Positions 25,625 through 37,313 of a stretch of DNA of 64,000 nucleotides are shown in pieces. The notes beneath the pieces were generated by a model. That model saw only the letters and a list, made by a program, of their open reading frames with translations. It was not told the origin of the DNA and did no database searches. The translations under genes and the position numbers were made by a program. Positions within the stretch are counted from its first letter, which is position 1, and each line of letters opens with the position of its first letter. The DNA is from Dimargaris cristalligena (Eukaryota > Kickxellomycota > Dimargaritomycetes > Dimargaritales > Dimargaritaceae): contig JANBQC010000035.1 of assembly GCA_027576995.1 (NCBI GenBank), forward strand, positions 22,593-86,592, written 5' to 3'.

Positions 25625-28203
25625 ATGTCCACGGCTGCCAGTCCCTTGGTTAGTCTACCGTCGACAGCTATGTCCGATTCCACCCACTCCCATCACCCGT
25701 CTGGCGGACTACCGAGCTCTTTCCGTTCATGCAACCCGTTCGCTACCGGCCCCTCGCCTGCCACTGTCCACCCCACCTCCCGCAAAGCGGAGGATTCTTC
25801 CGACTCCCTCCCACTTATCCACTTCAAACAACCCATGAGCCGCGGCCGCATCCCCCCAAATTTAACCATCAATACCCGTACACCCGTCCAATCAGCTGGG
25901 ACAGCGACTACGCAGGGCGCCGCAGGGGGTCCACATGCTAGCTACAGTGCCTGCTATGATAGTGAAGGCCACCTTCTATCCCCCACCCTTACCCTATACG
26001 GCGATGGGGATATCGACGGCGAGGGTGACTGTCGTGGTGATGTTCATACTAATGGTAATGGTGACGACGACGAGGACGGTGATGATGAAGTAGAGAGTCG
26101 CACTGAGTACCATTTGTCCGATGGCTATTCAACCGCGTCGCCCATGTCCTCCGCAGACTCGTTCCAGCCGGCTACCGAAGGTCACCCCCATAGCAACAGC
26201 CGTCGAGTCGACGAGGATGACCAGCCTCTCTACCGACTTCTACCCCGCCAGGGCAACGGCTACCAGCCACCCACTAATCAGTCCCAGCAACCTATCCCAC
26301 GGCCACAGGGACCAGGACGGCCGGGCTGGAATGCGGGCCGGCCAACGACCTGGCACGCCGCAGACAACCTAGCCCTTCCTCCGGGGCAAGAAGGGGGGGG
26401 CTCCCGTATTCCCTCGGGCTCTTCACCCTCCCGCCGGCCTGGCGTCCCATGGCCTAGTCCATTACCCGGGCCATCATCTGCCGCTCCTTATCACCAGTCA
26501 CCGCTTCATCCCCCCAACAGCGGCGGCACCCCAAGCCTCCGGGCTTTCAATCGTCCCTCCCCACCCGCTCATCCGGTCGATAACAATGTCAGAGGAGGGG
26601 TAGTAGTTAATGATGATGGCGGGGAAACCCGGCCATTCCGCCATTCCATGAGTGTGTTTCCGGACTACCCCCTGTATGATCCCCCCTCCTACCGGCGGCA
26701 AAACACCGGCGCCTCGCAGCAGAGTGTCGCCTCGAGCGGAGAATCCTCCCTACCACCCTACGTGTGTACTATCCAGAAGGAGGGCACGCTCTGGATGAAG
26801 GTCGAGTTCGATGATTTTGATACGCGAGCCAAACACCGGGTGTGGAAGTAAGTATAATCGGAGTTTATTTAATTTGTGGATTTAATATGTGTGCAGCCCT
26901 TTAAATGATTTTCTCTCTCTCTCTCTCTCTCTCCAATGTGCCCCGATTATGGGGGAAGGGAGGATGGGGCTCTGCCTAATATTGCAGGTTCAGCTGGCCC
27001 TGGGAAAACTGGCTAAGTTTCTTCCTTGTCCATAATAAGCCCTGCTGCCGTATCCCGTGAAAGGTTTCTTCAGGGATATGAGTGGTATGCTGTTATGGGT
27101 TCCGCTTTGGATTTGATATGAGCTGAAAATCGGCGTCATGTTATATCCAGGGATGGGGGGACTCCTCAAGTGAGGCCTGGTGCAGTGGTGGATCATGCGC
27201 CCCTTCCGTACAAATGCCGAGTCTCCCAGGGCCAGGTAAAACACGAAAGTGTGGAGAGAGGGAAGGGGTTGGTTACGCTAGGTAAGGGGTAAATTACAGA
27301 TGGCACTCATCGCGTAAGACCTTGTGGGCAGCCCATTCCATTCCCCGCCAATTCCACGTATACCAAACACTGGGTTTTGACCCAAATTTTCGTACCACAC
27401 CACCACCTTGCTTGAGGGGAGGAAAGGGGGGGGGATACTACGGCCAATATTTCCTTTTCGGCTCCCATCTTGGCGTCCTGGTCTTGTGCTCTTTTTCTCT
27501 GGCTGACAAATCTCCATAGAGTTAATAGAATACTTCTATGAGTGATGGATGTCCCAAGGCCCCGCGTATCAATAATTCCCCCCCAATCCAGTCATCCACG
27601 CTAGGTTTCAGTAATCTTACTAATCACTTGCACCATTTACCTATATTGTTATCCTGTGGCACTCTTTCCCAAATGAATCACCGACCCGGCCTTCCTTGCT
27701 CACACAGGCAGCGGTACTTCCAGCTGTGGGGTACCTGTCTTCGCATCTATAACAAGAAGTCCAAGAACCCAGAGGTAAGTTAACAATTCAGACTACCAGT
27801 TCAACATTTCCCCAGCCTAATGCATTGCCGCCAGCACATCTACCAATATCTTTAAGTATATACACATATATATTTAATTGCATACATAGGCCCCTACTTA
27901 CCTGCGGTGTCCCTATCTATATTTAAATATTTCCGCCCCCTACAGGACACGGAGCCAATCTATAATATTGGCATGCAAAATGTCAAAGCCGGCCTGGCCC
28001 TGGACTACCGCAAGAAAAAGCACGTTTTCCGGGTTCACGCTGATGGATTTCAGTTTCTACTCCAAGCCCAGACTTCGATGGAAATGATCGGGTGGATTGA
28101 CTCACTCCAAGCCAGTACCAACATCGCCTTGCCCATCGAAGAACGGAAACTGCCCAAATTTACCCCTCTTTCCCGGCGCTACCGCCAAATGTTTTACCAT
28201 TAA
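25625..28203 (+). CDS. PH-domain protein, fungal YHR131C-like family
   Basis: Probably a membrane- or phosphoinositide-associated adaptor; no enzymatic domain is visible. Three exons, 25625-26847, 27708-27774 (67 nt) and 27946-28203, give 515 aa with consistent phases (2, then 0) and GTAAGT donors. The first 370 residues are disordered (proline, serine, an acidic glycine/aspartate run). The C-terminal PH domain is split over all three exons. It starts near PPYVCTIQKEGTLWMK, continues through HRVWKQRYFQLWGTCLRIY and ends with MIGWIDSLQASTNIALPIEE. The invariant PH tryptophan is in MIGWIDSL. RYFQLWGTCLRIY and the ALPIEERKLPKF tail are what tie it to the fungal family. The same frame is open 56 codons further upstream (ATG at 25457), but that extension is pyrimidine-derived and atypical, so I use the later ATG. 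Confidence 0.85.
26912..26933. repeat. TC dinucleotide microsatellite in intron 1
   Basis: Eleven TC units inside the 860-nt first intron of the PH-domain gene. Confidence 0.95.
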
Positions 28204-28263
28204 TGAAACCGCTGCCACATGATAGTTCCCCTATGTGAATAAAATATTCATATTACTCCGGTC

Positions 28264-28268
<5 letters not shown>

Positions 28269-28300
<32 letters not shown>
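28269..28300. repeat. CT dinucleotide microsatellite
   Basis: Sixteen CT units about 65 bp past the stop codon of the PH-domain gene, probably in the 3' UTR or flank. Confidence 0.95.
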
Positions 28301-28301
<1 letters not shown>

Positions 28302-28927
28302 ACATTTTTCTCGGTACCTCTTTTTAACTCCCATCACATTGCAACCGATCTTCTCTGCCCCCCCTCTCACTACTTCATGGGCGAGGAATACGTACATAAT
28401 TTTATCACAGGCCACCTACGCGAATGGTGTTGTTGGTCATTCGTAATCATTTTCACTCACTATACTCTCTTAGTCGGTGCAGCGCTGGCCAATTTTATTT
28501 ATGTTAAACCATAACTCGCTTTCGCCCTTCTTAATTCATGATTATATTTCTCTTCACCTCTCCTCACTTTTACATATAATCTTCTCCACGTCACCCCGCA
28601 CTACCCACTCTCCGCGTGTTTTTAGCCAAATAGTTTCGCCGTTGAAGTCTCGATTTCTATCGGTCCAATGGTGTTTTTGAGATTAACTACCCCTTAATGA
28701 AATTTAACCCGACCCAAACGTCTCTATGGAAGGCAACAAAAATAAAACAACGCCTCTGTTTTCATTACAAATGCGTACTTATAGATAATTAACTAGAGAG
28801 GTCAATCGGCTTTATTCTGATGAGCCCATCATACCAAGTATTGCTACAAAATGCCTAAGAAATATATATAATACCCCTTTATGATAATAAACTGACCCCA
28901 GCTAGCAGTCAAGGAGGCGTAATTTTA

Positions 28928-29444
28928 CTATAATGGAAACAGAGTATTCGGCTGGTAGTGGTGCGGTGTGCGCCAGACCCATATTTTTGGACCTGTGCAA
29001 AATTCAGCCATCTGCATAGCTCGGAATAAAGTATGGACAGTGGAGTGGTTAAAACTATTTTTAACCGGTGAATTCAGCCTCATCGCCGAGCAATTTTCCA
29101 TCAACTCAATTGGGTAACATTCAGCGGAAAATGGAGCCATCAGCTAAAATGACTATAGTTACATACATGCTAATGACCGTGTCCATCATATTCGGGTTTT
29201 TAAGGAAGACTGAGTAAACAACGAGGGGGTAAAATAAATATAAGCGTGTTATATATATGGCTAACCTAATCATATCAAAAAGTTGCAAAGATAACGCCGA
29301 CCGGTCGGCCAGTCGATACGTAGAGTACTTGCAGTTATTGTTCCGCATTATAGAGAGATCAATCAAGTGTACAGCCAATCTAAAAATGTCCAAAAATACC
29401 TCCATGACTAGCACATACAATTCAATCCGGTATTTTCGAGGCAA
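28928..29444 (-). pseudogene. possible decayed or intron-split membrane-protein gene
   Basis: Two overlapping minus-strand open frames in different phases (29121-29444, then 28928-29140) in AT-rich DNA. The first is rich in hydrophobic segments (VLVMEVFLDIFRLAVHLIDL; LYLFYPLVVYSVFL; VISMYVTIVILADG), spaced like transmembrane helices. It lacks an ATG at its 5' end: the frame opens with TTG after an in-frame stop. No family is recognised. It may be a remnant, internal exons of an intron-rich gene, or chance. Confidence is low. Confidence 0.22.
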
Positions 29445-29817
29445 GTGTTACCGTTTCTAGTCAATTAAATAATTTTCATCGAAACAAACAAAGGACTTCG
29501 TCAACAACCCTTACACTATCCGTTCGCCACTGACATTATCATATATACATAATAGTTTGAACCGGTCGCCTGATTGCAAGCCTTTGTCGAAAGATAATTT
29601 ATATACAATATCTATGTAAGAAATAATAAAGTCCGAAGTCCAACGGGCGTGAAAAAGGGTGCTATTGGTTTGATGCCCCCCATCAATGACCCTTCCCCGT
29701 CCAGCAATGAATATATCCGTACCAGGGTAGCCCTCTCACCCTTGCCATATGGATGAGGGGTGTTGTATATGTGGGCAGGTTTCACCTGCCTTGTTTTCAT
29801 CAAAGACCACCACTTTC

Positions 29818-29940
29818 ATGTGGATGAAATTCAAACCAGCTGTATGATGGAATAGGTGGGGTATTATTATTTGGCTAAGTAAGATTTATCCCATCCAGCG
29901 GACTTGTAGTTATACAGCCTGATTGAAACCATTTCCGCAT
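29818..29940. repeat. short inverted-repeat element, copy B
   Basis: A 123-bp unit with imperfect inverted arms (29818-29845 and 29912-29940). It contains AAACCAGCTGTAT on the left and GTTATACAGCCTG on the right, the same motifs in the same order as the element at 6434-6579. The interior is unrelated to copy A. It ends about 105 bp upstream of the EMC10 start codon. Confidence 0.55.
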
Positions 29941-30045
29941 CCTTCATTCCGTGCTCATACCCTTTATTCATTGTAATTCCACAGTCGCAATTGTTTTGTT
30001 ATTCGCTTATTCGTTTTGACACCACCGTCCTTGATTACTTGAACA

Positions 30046-31730
30046 ATGATAACCTCAACCTGGGCGCCATTCGCGCTTCTCGCCTTGACTGGCTTCGTTA
30101 CCGGGGCCCAAGTTCAAAAGCCATCGTCATCCACTGGGGGCCAGGTACGCGCAGGTTCTTTACTTTGAAATGGATGGTGAAGGCGAATTTGACCGCCTCT
30201 TCTCCTCAACGCATTCCCATGAATGAGCAGGGCCCAGCTGAATTCATGTCTCCCCCTTTCTTTGTAGGTACAGGTTGACGATGACTAACGAATGACCCAT
30301 GCCTCTCCACCCTCTTCCATTGCTTTCGACCTGTCCTTTTAACTGGGGGTATGGGGTGGTTTTTTCTTCCCCGTGGGAGCAATAGATGCGTCAGTTCGCG
30401 GTTTACTTTACCCAGCCGTTGGGGTCCAGTGTACAATGGTATAAACGCGGCGAGATTCAGTTACCTGCCGATTCCGCCCTCCCACCCGTTTTCGATCCCG
30501 CTACCAAAGCGGAAGCCCCCATGAATGACCAACTGGTGTTAAATGGACTGCTGAAGCAGCGGGGCTGGCTGTCGTCGGACGGGGCAAAGGGCTCCGCCCC
30601 GGAGGGCGTAGTGGACCCCCGGACCTACGCTGTCGCCTTGGTGGATCAGTCGTCGGGCCCCTCTTCCTCGCCCAAGGGAAGCTTCAATAAGGTCCAAATC
30701 GCACTGAATAAGGCTTGCTTCCTATCCGCCGAGACCACGAACAATGCCCAATTTGTTTTACATTTGGATGATCAAAGTACGTTTTTGTTATGAAATTTGC
30801 CCTCCATGCCAAAGTTACCGTGTCGATTATTTTAGTGAAGCCTTATTTGGGATGGACCAGGTATCCATTATAATCTGAGAGTCACCACGGTTCTTAATTG
30901 TCTCTGCATATGTGTGCGTACACTCCCACTCATCGGTGTATACATTCTTCTGGATTTATTAGATAACATGTTGCATATGGAACATTACGCTGGGAACCCA
31001 ACGATCAGCTGTCCCACCGGCTCAGCACCTAGCGTAAGTGAGAAAATAGCAGCAAACGGACCACACCGCTAACGATAATCGGCTTGGTAAATGTCTACGC
31101 TGGCCTGGTCCATCGATGGGATATGTCATCTGACTCGAGTGAGTGACACATGATGTTAAAATGGAAGACTCGAGTATCTAACTATAGCATATTGATTTAA
31201 AACCAACTCACCATCTACTCTAAATAGGCGTTGGTCGACCCGTCCGAAGTCGAGTATAGCTCAACGGTGGCAGTGATTCGGCCTACCCCTGGACCAACGT
31301 AAGTTATATTTAGGTTGATTGACCGATTTGCAGAAAAATAAGCGATGGCCACTTTATATTAAACTCCGCATCGCATCTATCCAAATGAAAACCCGAAACA
31401 AGATGTGTGGCCACTCAACAATTTGTCCCCTTACCATCACATCACTTTTTCCGAAACCAATTTTTAATATATATATATATTCGGCCTTATTGCTGTATAA
31501 CAATGGACCGTAGACCTCATCTCTACCGCCGAATGGCGGTGGACGGCAAGGGCGACCAGCCCAAGGAGGAGGATAACCGGAGTTTTATCGCCAAATACTG
31601 GTACATTATTGTGCCATTGTTGATAATGTCCCTTATGGGTGGTGGTGGTGCCCCCGAGGAGGGTAGCAGCGAGGGCCAAGCCCAACCTGCTGCCAATCAG
31701 GGCGCAGCAGCCCGCGGGTCTCATCAGTGA
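30046..31730 (+). CDS. EMC10: ER membrane protein complex subunit 10
   Basis: Subunit of the EMC insertase, which inserts tail-anchored and multipass proteins in the ER. Five exons: 30046-30144, 30386-30776, 30963-31033, 31228-31298 and 31514-31730. All are GT-AG with agreeing phases, total 282 aa. A signal peptide (WAPFALLALTGFVTGAQ) is followed by a lumenal beta-rich domain (VYFTQPLGSSVQWYKRGEI, VLNGLLKQRGW, KACFLSAETTNNAQFVLHL, SSTVAVIRPTPGPT). The hallmark EMC10 end follows: DNRSFIAKYWYIIVPLLIMS with a glycine-rich tail. Human EMC10 has the equivalent SFFAKYWMYIIPV segment. Exon 2 joins at an AATAG acceptor directly before ATG CGT, so a second, unspliced start there is possible but would lose the signal peptide. 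Confidence 0.88.
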
Positions 31731-33926
31731 TTCCCTGTCGGGCCAGGCTCAGGGGACGAAGGAAGGAGTATCCCTCCCTCCTTTTTTACCTTTAAGTATC
31801 TGTCTCCCTTCTATTTAGCCCGCTTTATTGGTATACTTGATTAAACAAATATGGCGTACCAGCCATCTTACGGATAAGTTTATGGAGGTGCGGGGTGGGC
31901 GTCTAGTAGGCATTGGATTTCAGCCTGGTAGTATAACGGGAGGTGACGAGTGAGGCGGATTTTGGGCCTAGGCCGATTATGTCCCAGTTTGGGACTGGCA
32001 TCCATCTTGCTCTGGTAAGCGTAGATCGGATGTCTCGTCTGATTGTCCGGGAAGCAACAATGCCCAGTTTTAATGATGGTGGCTTAGGCGGAACAACTAC
32101 AGCTGTAATCCCCATAAAATCCCGCGGTTGGGCATAGTATTTCTGTGGCAACCAGTCTGTGCATGGTTGGTTGAGGGAGGGAGGGCATGGTTAGGTTGCA
32201 ATGAAGGGGCCTTCTATCTTTAAACGACAAAATGAGCCTAATTGGGCTTACCAGTCACACTGGCCGTAGTGTCCAAGGGTAAACAACAGGGGGGAGAGGA
32301 AGAGTGGGTGCAGCCCACCACCGCCAATCACGGAGGCCTTGGCCCAAAGGGATGGAGGAGATTAAAAGAGAGGGTCGGGGTTGTAAATTGGTAGAATCCT
32401 CCTTTGGAAACCTAGTGCGCCAGCAATAGCCACTTTACCGTTACAGCCGGTCGAACGGGGCTGGTAATTAGAAGGCCCCGGATGATAGAGCTTGGTAACC
32501 GTAATGTTTCTGATGGAGGAAATAGGATAGGCTGTGCGTAAGCATTTCTTGCAGCATACCTCTTGGCCAAGGCCTCTCAGTCGAAAGTGCGGGTTTTGTT
32601 TTAACAGCGTCCTTCGGGGGTCTCAGATGGGCCAAGCAGCTATTCCCCATTGGAACCGCCTCACAAGCAGTTAAGTTGCTCGTCGTGGTGTGACTATTTC
32701 CTTGGCCCATCCAGCTACCTCATGTAATTAGTTTTACGAGACTCCAGAGCGTGTTTCCTTCTCCTTTGGTATATTCTCCTTCTGTAGGCGCATACACTTA
32801 CCCTGGTTTCCTAAGCCCATTTCGAGCGAGGTCCGGCCAGCCGTACCTTCGTTATATGCGTTTCGCCCAGCACGGACTACTTCGTCGTTCTTATCTTCGG
32901 CATATTCTTTCTCTCTCTCTCTCGCGTTGCTTCTTCTCGTTTCCTTTCATTCACTTAATCCCCTTTCCACGTTCTCGCCTCTTCCTATTGCCGTTTCCTT
33001 CGAGACCCCCCCAGTTGCCAACGTGCCTTACTGACCGATACACCACGCACGCCACCTGCGGAACCTGGGCTTATTCGAACTGCGGGCAATCCCAACCAGT
33101 TTTTGTCGCGGTCATTCCTTGTTTTCCTCCCAAACCTGCGTTATTGACTCTCTCTCTGGTATTTACACCTACACCTGCGCTGTATTTCTTTCTGCTCAGC
33201 TTGCAGGCTGGTTGAACTCTTTATTCACACCCCTACACCCAATTTTTAGTAGCTGTGTTGCCCTCTTCTTTTTTTATCTATACATAACCTTTTTTATTTT
33301 ACCACGTTTTTCGCTCACAGAAGCACCTTTGGACTCAAGCAATTTCCCAGGTGGCTGCCTCCCTGCCATTCTTTGGCCGATTTGGCGAGTCCCTCTTGAG
33401 CGGAGTTATCCCTATCCTTTTTGTAGTTTACCCTCTGTCCCCCATCCCTTTGCCCCATCAATTACCAGGCTAGAAAAACTCTTGACCCACTATTACCCCT
33501 TACCTCTCCCTGCTATTGTTACTGGCCATCTCAGCCACCCGTGGGTCGACTTGTGTGACCATCCTATTCTTCAGACCATTCCCGCTAGAGGGCCGTAGCA
33601 CCCTAGTCCGCGCAGTAACGTTACGCTTTTCCCACTCCCCTCGAACCAACTACACGACCGAAATATTGCACGGGGAGAGCTTTCCGCTTCTTAACCCCCC
33701 TGTCCACCCATCGACGAGGGCCCGTCCCTCATTCGCCGCCTCCCTATTGGTGATATACCCTTTGGTTTCTTCCGATTCGGCCAAACTGCTGGTGAACGCC
33801 CGCCCGTCTCTCCCTATACTACTGCCGGCCATCTCCCCCTCCACATACACCGCTTCTTCCTCATCTGTGGAATCTGCCGCGGCCGACCCATCCGCCCAGT
33901 CGCCCGCTTTTAATTCCGAGTGAGCG
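31731..33926. other. intergenic, EMC10 3' flank and RhoGAP promoter/leader
   Basis: The left half shows no coding signal. From about 32740 onward the sequence is strongly pyrimidine-rich (with CT runs near 32909). It looks like the long promoter and 5' leader of the RhoGAP gene. Open frames in it are long but compositionally biased and have no known motifs. Confidence 0.6.
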
Positions 33927-36623
33927 ATGGCCGACCAGAGCCATCTGCCCCGGATCGACATCCGCCATTCCGTTGCCTCCGATAATTTCTCGGCCGCCTT
34001 ATACTCTGAGCTTGCCAATCGCACCGGCGTGGAAACCTACCCCAACTCACCCCTGGCCGAAGACTCTCCCAGCTCAACCACCGAACGTCCCATCGGGAAG
34101 CCCCTGCGTCCTAACCCCCACCGCCTGAACTCTTCCCGATCCCGCAATTCGTTAAAGTCGTCAGCTGGACTGGTCTCTCCGACGTCTGCGCACCCTCCGT
34201 CCCCACTCCCACCGACTATTCACTTTTCTTCCAACGGCCGCCCCAAGGCCAGCCTGGCCAACCCTCCGCCGCGTTTATCCCCGTTATCATCGCCCCTGCC
34301 GAACCCCAATCCATTTGGCTCCCTATCTCACTTATCCGAGGAGCCGCTAGAGCTAACCCCTGGTCGAAAGCATACCTCTTCGGCGACTTCGAACCCTCCC
34401 CCCACTCGTTCGGGGGCTGTATCCATGGATTCCCCCCGCCACCCTACCATTCCGCCCAAGCCCATGTCCCCGCACACCCTGCACCCGGCTGACCGGCTAC
34501 TTGCCTCGGCCAAAACCTCGCCGCCCCAGTCCTTTAGCCGGAGCCTGGAGTTCCAGCGCCGCTACAAGGCGAATGGCAATGCAAACCCCCCTGCGGGCGG
34601 GTCTACCCCCTTCGAACCAACCATTCCTCAGCGCACCCATTCGGTGGATAGCAAGCCGGATGGAAGCACTGGGACCAGGAGTCACCCCACGACTCCGAAT
34701 CTAACCCACCATACCCCCAGTCACGAATTTGCGGTCCCGGCCTTGCCCGATTCCTCGGATAACCCCCGGAATCCGTTCCGCCCCACTCCTTCGCGGGTTA
34801 CACCGGCTGGCGGCCTTTCTCCAATCGTCAAGTCCACCTCTTTTTCCCTGGATGAGCCTCCCCAGGATATCTCCGATACCTCGTCCATGGCTGACCTGGA
34901 CCCAACCCGGTCTCACCGCGATCTTATCGAATCGCTCTCGGAGATGGATGGCGGGCTCTCATTATTAATGGACCGGACCCGCCAAACCCTAAACTCGACC
35001 AAGGACGTTATGTCGTTCCTGCGCCGGCGGGCTCTTATCGAGGAGGCCTACTGCCAGAACATGCTGCGCCTGGCTCAAGATATGGGCAAGTCCCTCCACA
35101 AGGAGGAGGTCCGCGAAGGCACCTTCCGATCGGCTTGGTGCGAGATAATAAATCTCCACGAGGCCGTGGCCTTGAACCATATCCGGTTCTCCAACCACTT
35201 GAACGAAATCGCCGATGAGCTGAACGCCCAATTCCGCGACAAGGACCGGGTACGGCGCCAGCTCAAGGAAACGGCAAGTAAACAGAAGAAAACACTGACT
35301 GAGGCCGAAAAGAGTCTCGATAAGTTCAAGGAAAAGTACGAACACTGCAGCGAGGACCTCGAAAAGGTCATCCTAAAAAAGAAGTCCGCCAATGACAGTG
35401 GCGCCCGTAAGAACCGGTCAAAGTCGGTTAGCAATACCGTCGCCATGATACTGGGGCGGGACAGCTCGGTTGCCGATTTGGAGAAGGCCGAAAAGGAAGC
35501 TCGTAATAAAGTGGAACACTCGAATGACGCCTATAAATCGCAACTGTCAGCAACCAATTCGGCCCGGACCGACTACTTTACGGTCTTACTGCCGTCAATG
35601 CTCACCGCCCTGAAGAGTATCACTGAAGAAGGCGACCTTAGCCTATCTCTGCATCTGGCCAAATATTCCCGTGCCTTTGAGAATAATATTTTTGCAGACG
35701 CCAGTATCGTCAAGCCGCTTGAAAGCCAGGCCGGGTCGCGGGGATTGATGCCCATTGTCGAGTCGATCGATAACGAGGGAGACATGAACGAGTATTTTGC
35801 GCGGATGGCTCGCCAGAAGGACCTCGCTGGTTCCAAATCGACCGACCAGCTTACCCTGGCCGCCTCGTCCTTGGTGGGCTCATCAGCGGGCCTTCTTTCG
35901 CCAAGCACCCAGGCCCACCTCAACTCCAACCTCCACGCTATGCACCTGGCCAGTCCCCGCTCGGCCTCTAGTGTTAACAATCCGGCGTCGTCGTATTTAT
36001 CCCCCCAATCCAAACCCCCATTATTGACCTTGGAACGGCAGGTCGGTCGCGATAATGCACCCGTGCCCCGAATTGTTCTAACCTGCACTAACTTCATCGA
36101 AAAGTACGGCGTGGAGAGTGAGGGCATATACCGACTCTCGGGCCAGAATTCCATTGTCAAGCAGCTCAAGGAGGAGCTCGACACTACCGGTAAAGTGGCG
36201 GAGTTTGACCACCTGGATCAGACCTTCGACGTCAACAATATCTCCAGCTTCCTTAAACTCTACTTCAGAGAGTTGCCTGATGGACTGATCCCGGTGCGGC
36301 TTTACGATACTTTTGTCAAGATTGTTGAGAATCGAGACCGGGATGCACGGAAGAAGTCGCTTCGGCAGGCTCTGGCGACTCTTCCCAAGCCCAACTACGA
36401 CACCCTCCGTCACCTCATTCTGCATCTATTCCGGATCCAGGAACACAAAGCCAAAAATATGATGAACACGAGTAACTTGTCCATCGTGTTCGGGCCCACC
36501 CTGGTCCGCGCCCCGGACCACATTAATCCGATCTCCAGTATGCAGATGCAGTGTAAAATAGTTGAACAGATTCTCGAGTCGTGTCAAGAGTTATTTTCCC
36601 CGTCTACCAGTTCCGATCTTTGA
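33927..36623 (+). CDS. RGD1: F-BAR and RhoGAP domain protein (Rgd1-like)
   Basis: Membrane-binding GTPase-activating protein; yeast Rgd1 acts on Rho3 and Rho4 at sites of growth. Single exon, 898 aa. Residues 1 to about 330 are proline/serine-rich. The F-BAR domain spans about 335-600, with TKDVMSFLRRRALIEEAYCQ, WCEIINLHEAVALNH and a long charged coiled coil. A serine-rich linker follows. The RhoGAP domain is at about 705-890, with the arginine finger in GIYRLSG (R736), FLKLYFRELPDGLIP, and NLSIVFGPTL near the end. Domain order and length fit the Rgd1/Rga8 family. Only one other in-frame feature could matter: the leader is unusually rich in open frames, but none begins with an ATG that reads into this frame. 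Confidence 0.93.
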   Translation: MADQSHLPRIDIRHSVASDNFSAALYSELANRTGVETYPNSPLAEDSPSSTTERPIGKPLRPNPHRLNSSRSRNSLKSSAGLVSPTSAHPPSPLPPTIHFSSNGRPKASLANPPPRLSPLSSPLPNPNPFGSLSHLSEEPLELTPGRKHTSSATSNPPPTRSGAVSMDSPRHPTIPPKPMSPHTLHPADRLLASAKTSPPQSFSRSLEFQRRYKANGNANPPAGGSTPFEPTIPQRTHSVDSKPDGSTGTRSHPTTPNLTHHTPSHEFAVPALPDSSDNPRNPFRPTPSRVTPAGGLSPIVKSTSFSLDEPPQDISDTSSMADLDPTRSHRDLIESLSEMDGGLSLLMDRTRQTLNSTKDVMSFLRRRALIEEAYCQNMLRLAQDMGKSLHKEEVREGTFRSAWCEIINLHEAVALNHIRFSNHLNEIADELNAQFRDKDRVRRQLKETASKQKKTLTEAEKSLDKFKEKYEHCSEDLEKVILKKKSANDSGARKNRSKSVSNTVAMILGRDSSVADLEKAEKEARNKVEHSNDAYKSQLSATNSARTDYFTVLLPSMLTALKSITEEGDLSLSLHLAKYSRAFENNIFADASIVKPLESQAGSRGLMPIVESIDNEGDMNEYFARMARQKDLAGSKSTDQLTLAASSLVGSSAGLLSPSTQAHLNSNLHAMHLASPRSASSVNNPASSYLSPQSKPPLLTLERQVGRDNAPVPRIVLTCTNFIEKYGVESEGIYRLSGQNSIVKQLKEELDTTGKVAEFDHLDQTFDVNNISSFLKLYFRELPDGLIPVRLYDTFVKIVENRDRDARKKSLRQALATLPKPNYDTLRHLILHLFRIQEHKAKNMMNTSNLSIVFGPTLVRAPDHINPISSMQMQCKIVEQILESCQELFSPSTSSDL

Positions 36624-37313
36624 TTGCTACATGTTGGCCTCGCCCCCCTTTCTTGTCCCCCTATAAACTGCCATCGGTTCTCTTATATTTTTCTTGTCGC
36701 ATAATTTATATTTCGCGAACTAGGTGTCACTATGCGATTCCGCATTGAACCCATTCATTTAATAGTATTTTTGCTCGATCGTACATACGTTCCCCTTCCT
36801 TTGTGGCTTGAGTACCCCCAGCCTTCTCTTTTCACGGTTTGATCCTCTTCTTCATATTCGACTAACACAAGCAGTGTACCTTACTTTTTATGACCTCTCC
36901 TCCAGCCACCGCCCCCACTGAGATTATTTTAGATACTAGGAATTTGCCCATTTATATATTTATATAGATATATTTAATTAGGTTTGTCGTCCATTAACTT
37001 TTACCCCTGCTGTATTTGTGGACGAATTCGAATCCGTCTCTGGGCATGATGCAGCCTCTTTTTTCTTTCTGTAACCTCCCCCGAATTTATTTTGTCATTT
37101 TTAAACTATACCCTTTGACGTATCTCCGATTGCTCTCACAACACTTTATTCATTTTATTACCAGGCACCATATTTCATTTACTTGTTGGCGCAAATCATA
37201 AACTTAATCAAAGAACCAGACGATTGTCGAAGACAGATATGCTATCCAAGTGATACTCCAGTGACGGTCCCAAATCCCATTTATACCGTGGTTTGGAGCA
37301 AGAGCCAATTAAT
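36624..37313. other. convergent intergenic region
   Basis: AT-rich 3' flanks of the RhoGAP and PRP4 genes. A TATATTTATATAGATATATT run lies near 36954-36973. No gene is seen. Confidence 0.65.

Larger units (their letters stand above)
28204..30045. other. intergenic region with a possible decayed gene and an inverted-repeat element
   Basis: AT-rich. Apart from the CT repeat, the candidate gene remnant at 28928-29444 and the inverted-repeat copy B at 29818-29940, I see nothing. The last 100 bp are the EMC10 promoter and leader. Confidence 0.55.

Noticed and set aside
27893..27903. U1 snRNA 5'-end-like ACTTACCTG
   Set aside because: It is only a nine-base match inside an intron, with none of the U1 stems.
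30145..30385. Extra EMC10 exon within intron 1
   Set aside because: Every frame tested after the TTTGTAG acceptor meets a stop quickly, and direct splicing to 30386 keeps phase and homology.
33516..33923. Open frame ending 3 nt before the RhoGAP start, possible upstream ORF
   Set aside because: It begins with TTG and has the composition of a pyrimidine-rich leader.
35573..36184. Antisense open frame of 203 codons over the RhoGAP gene
   Set aside because: The plus strand encodes a clear F-BAR/RhoGAP protein; the antisense frame is a shadow.
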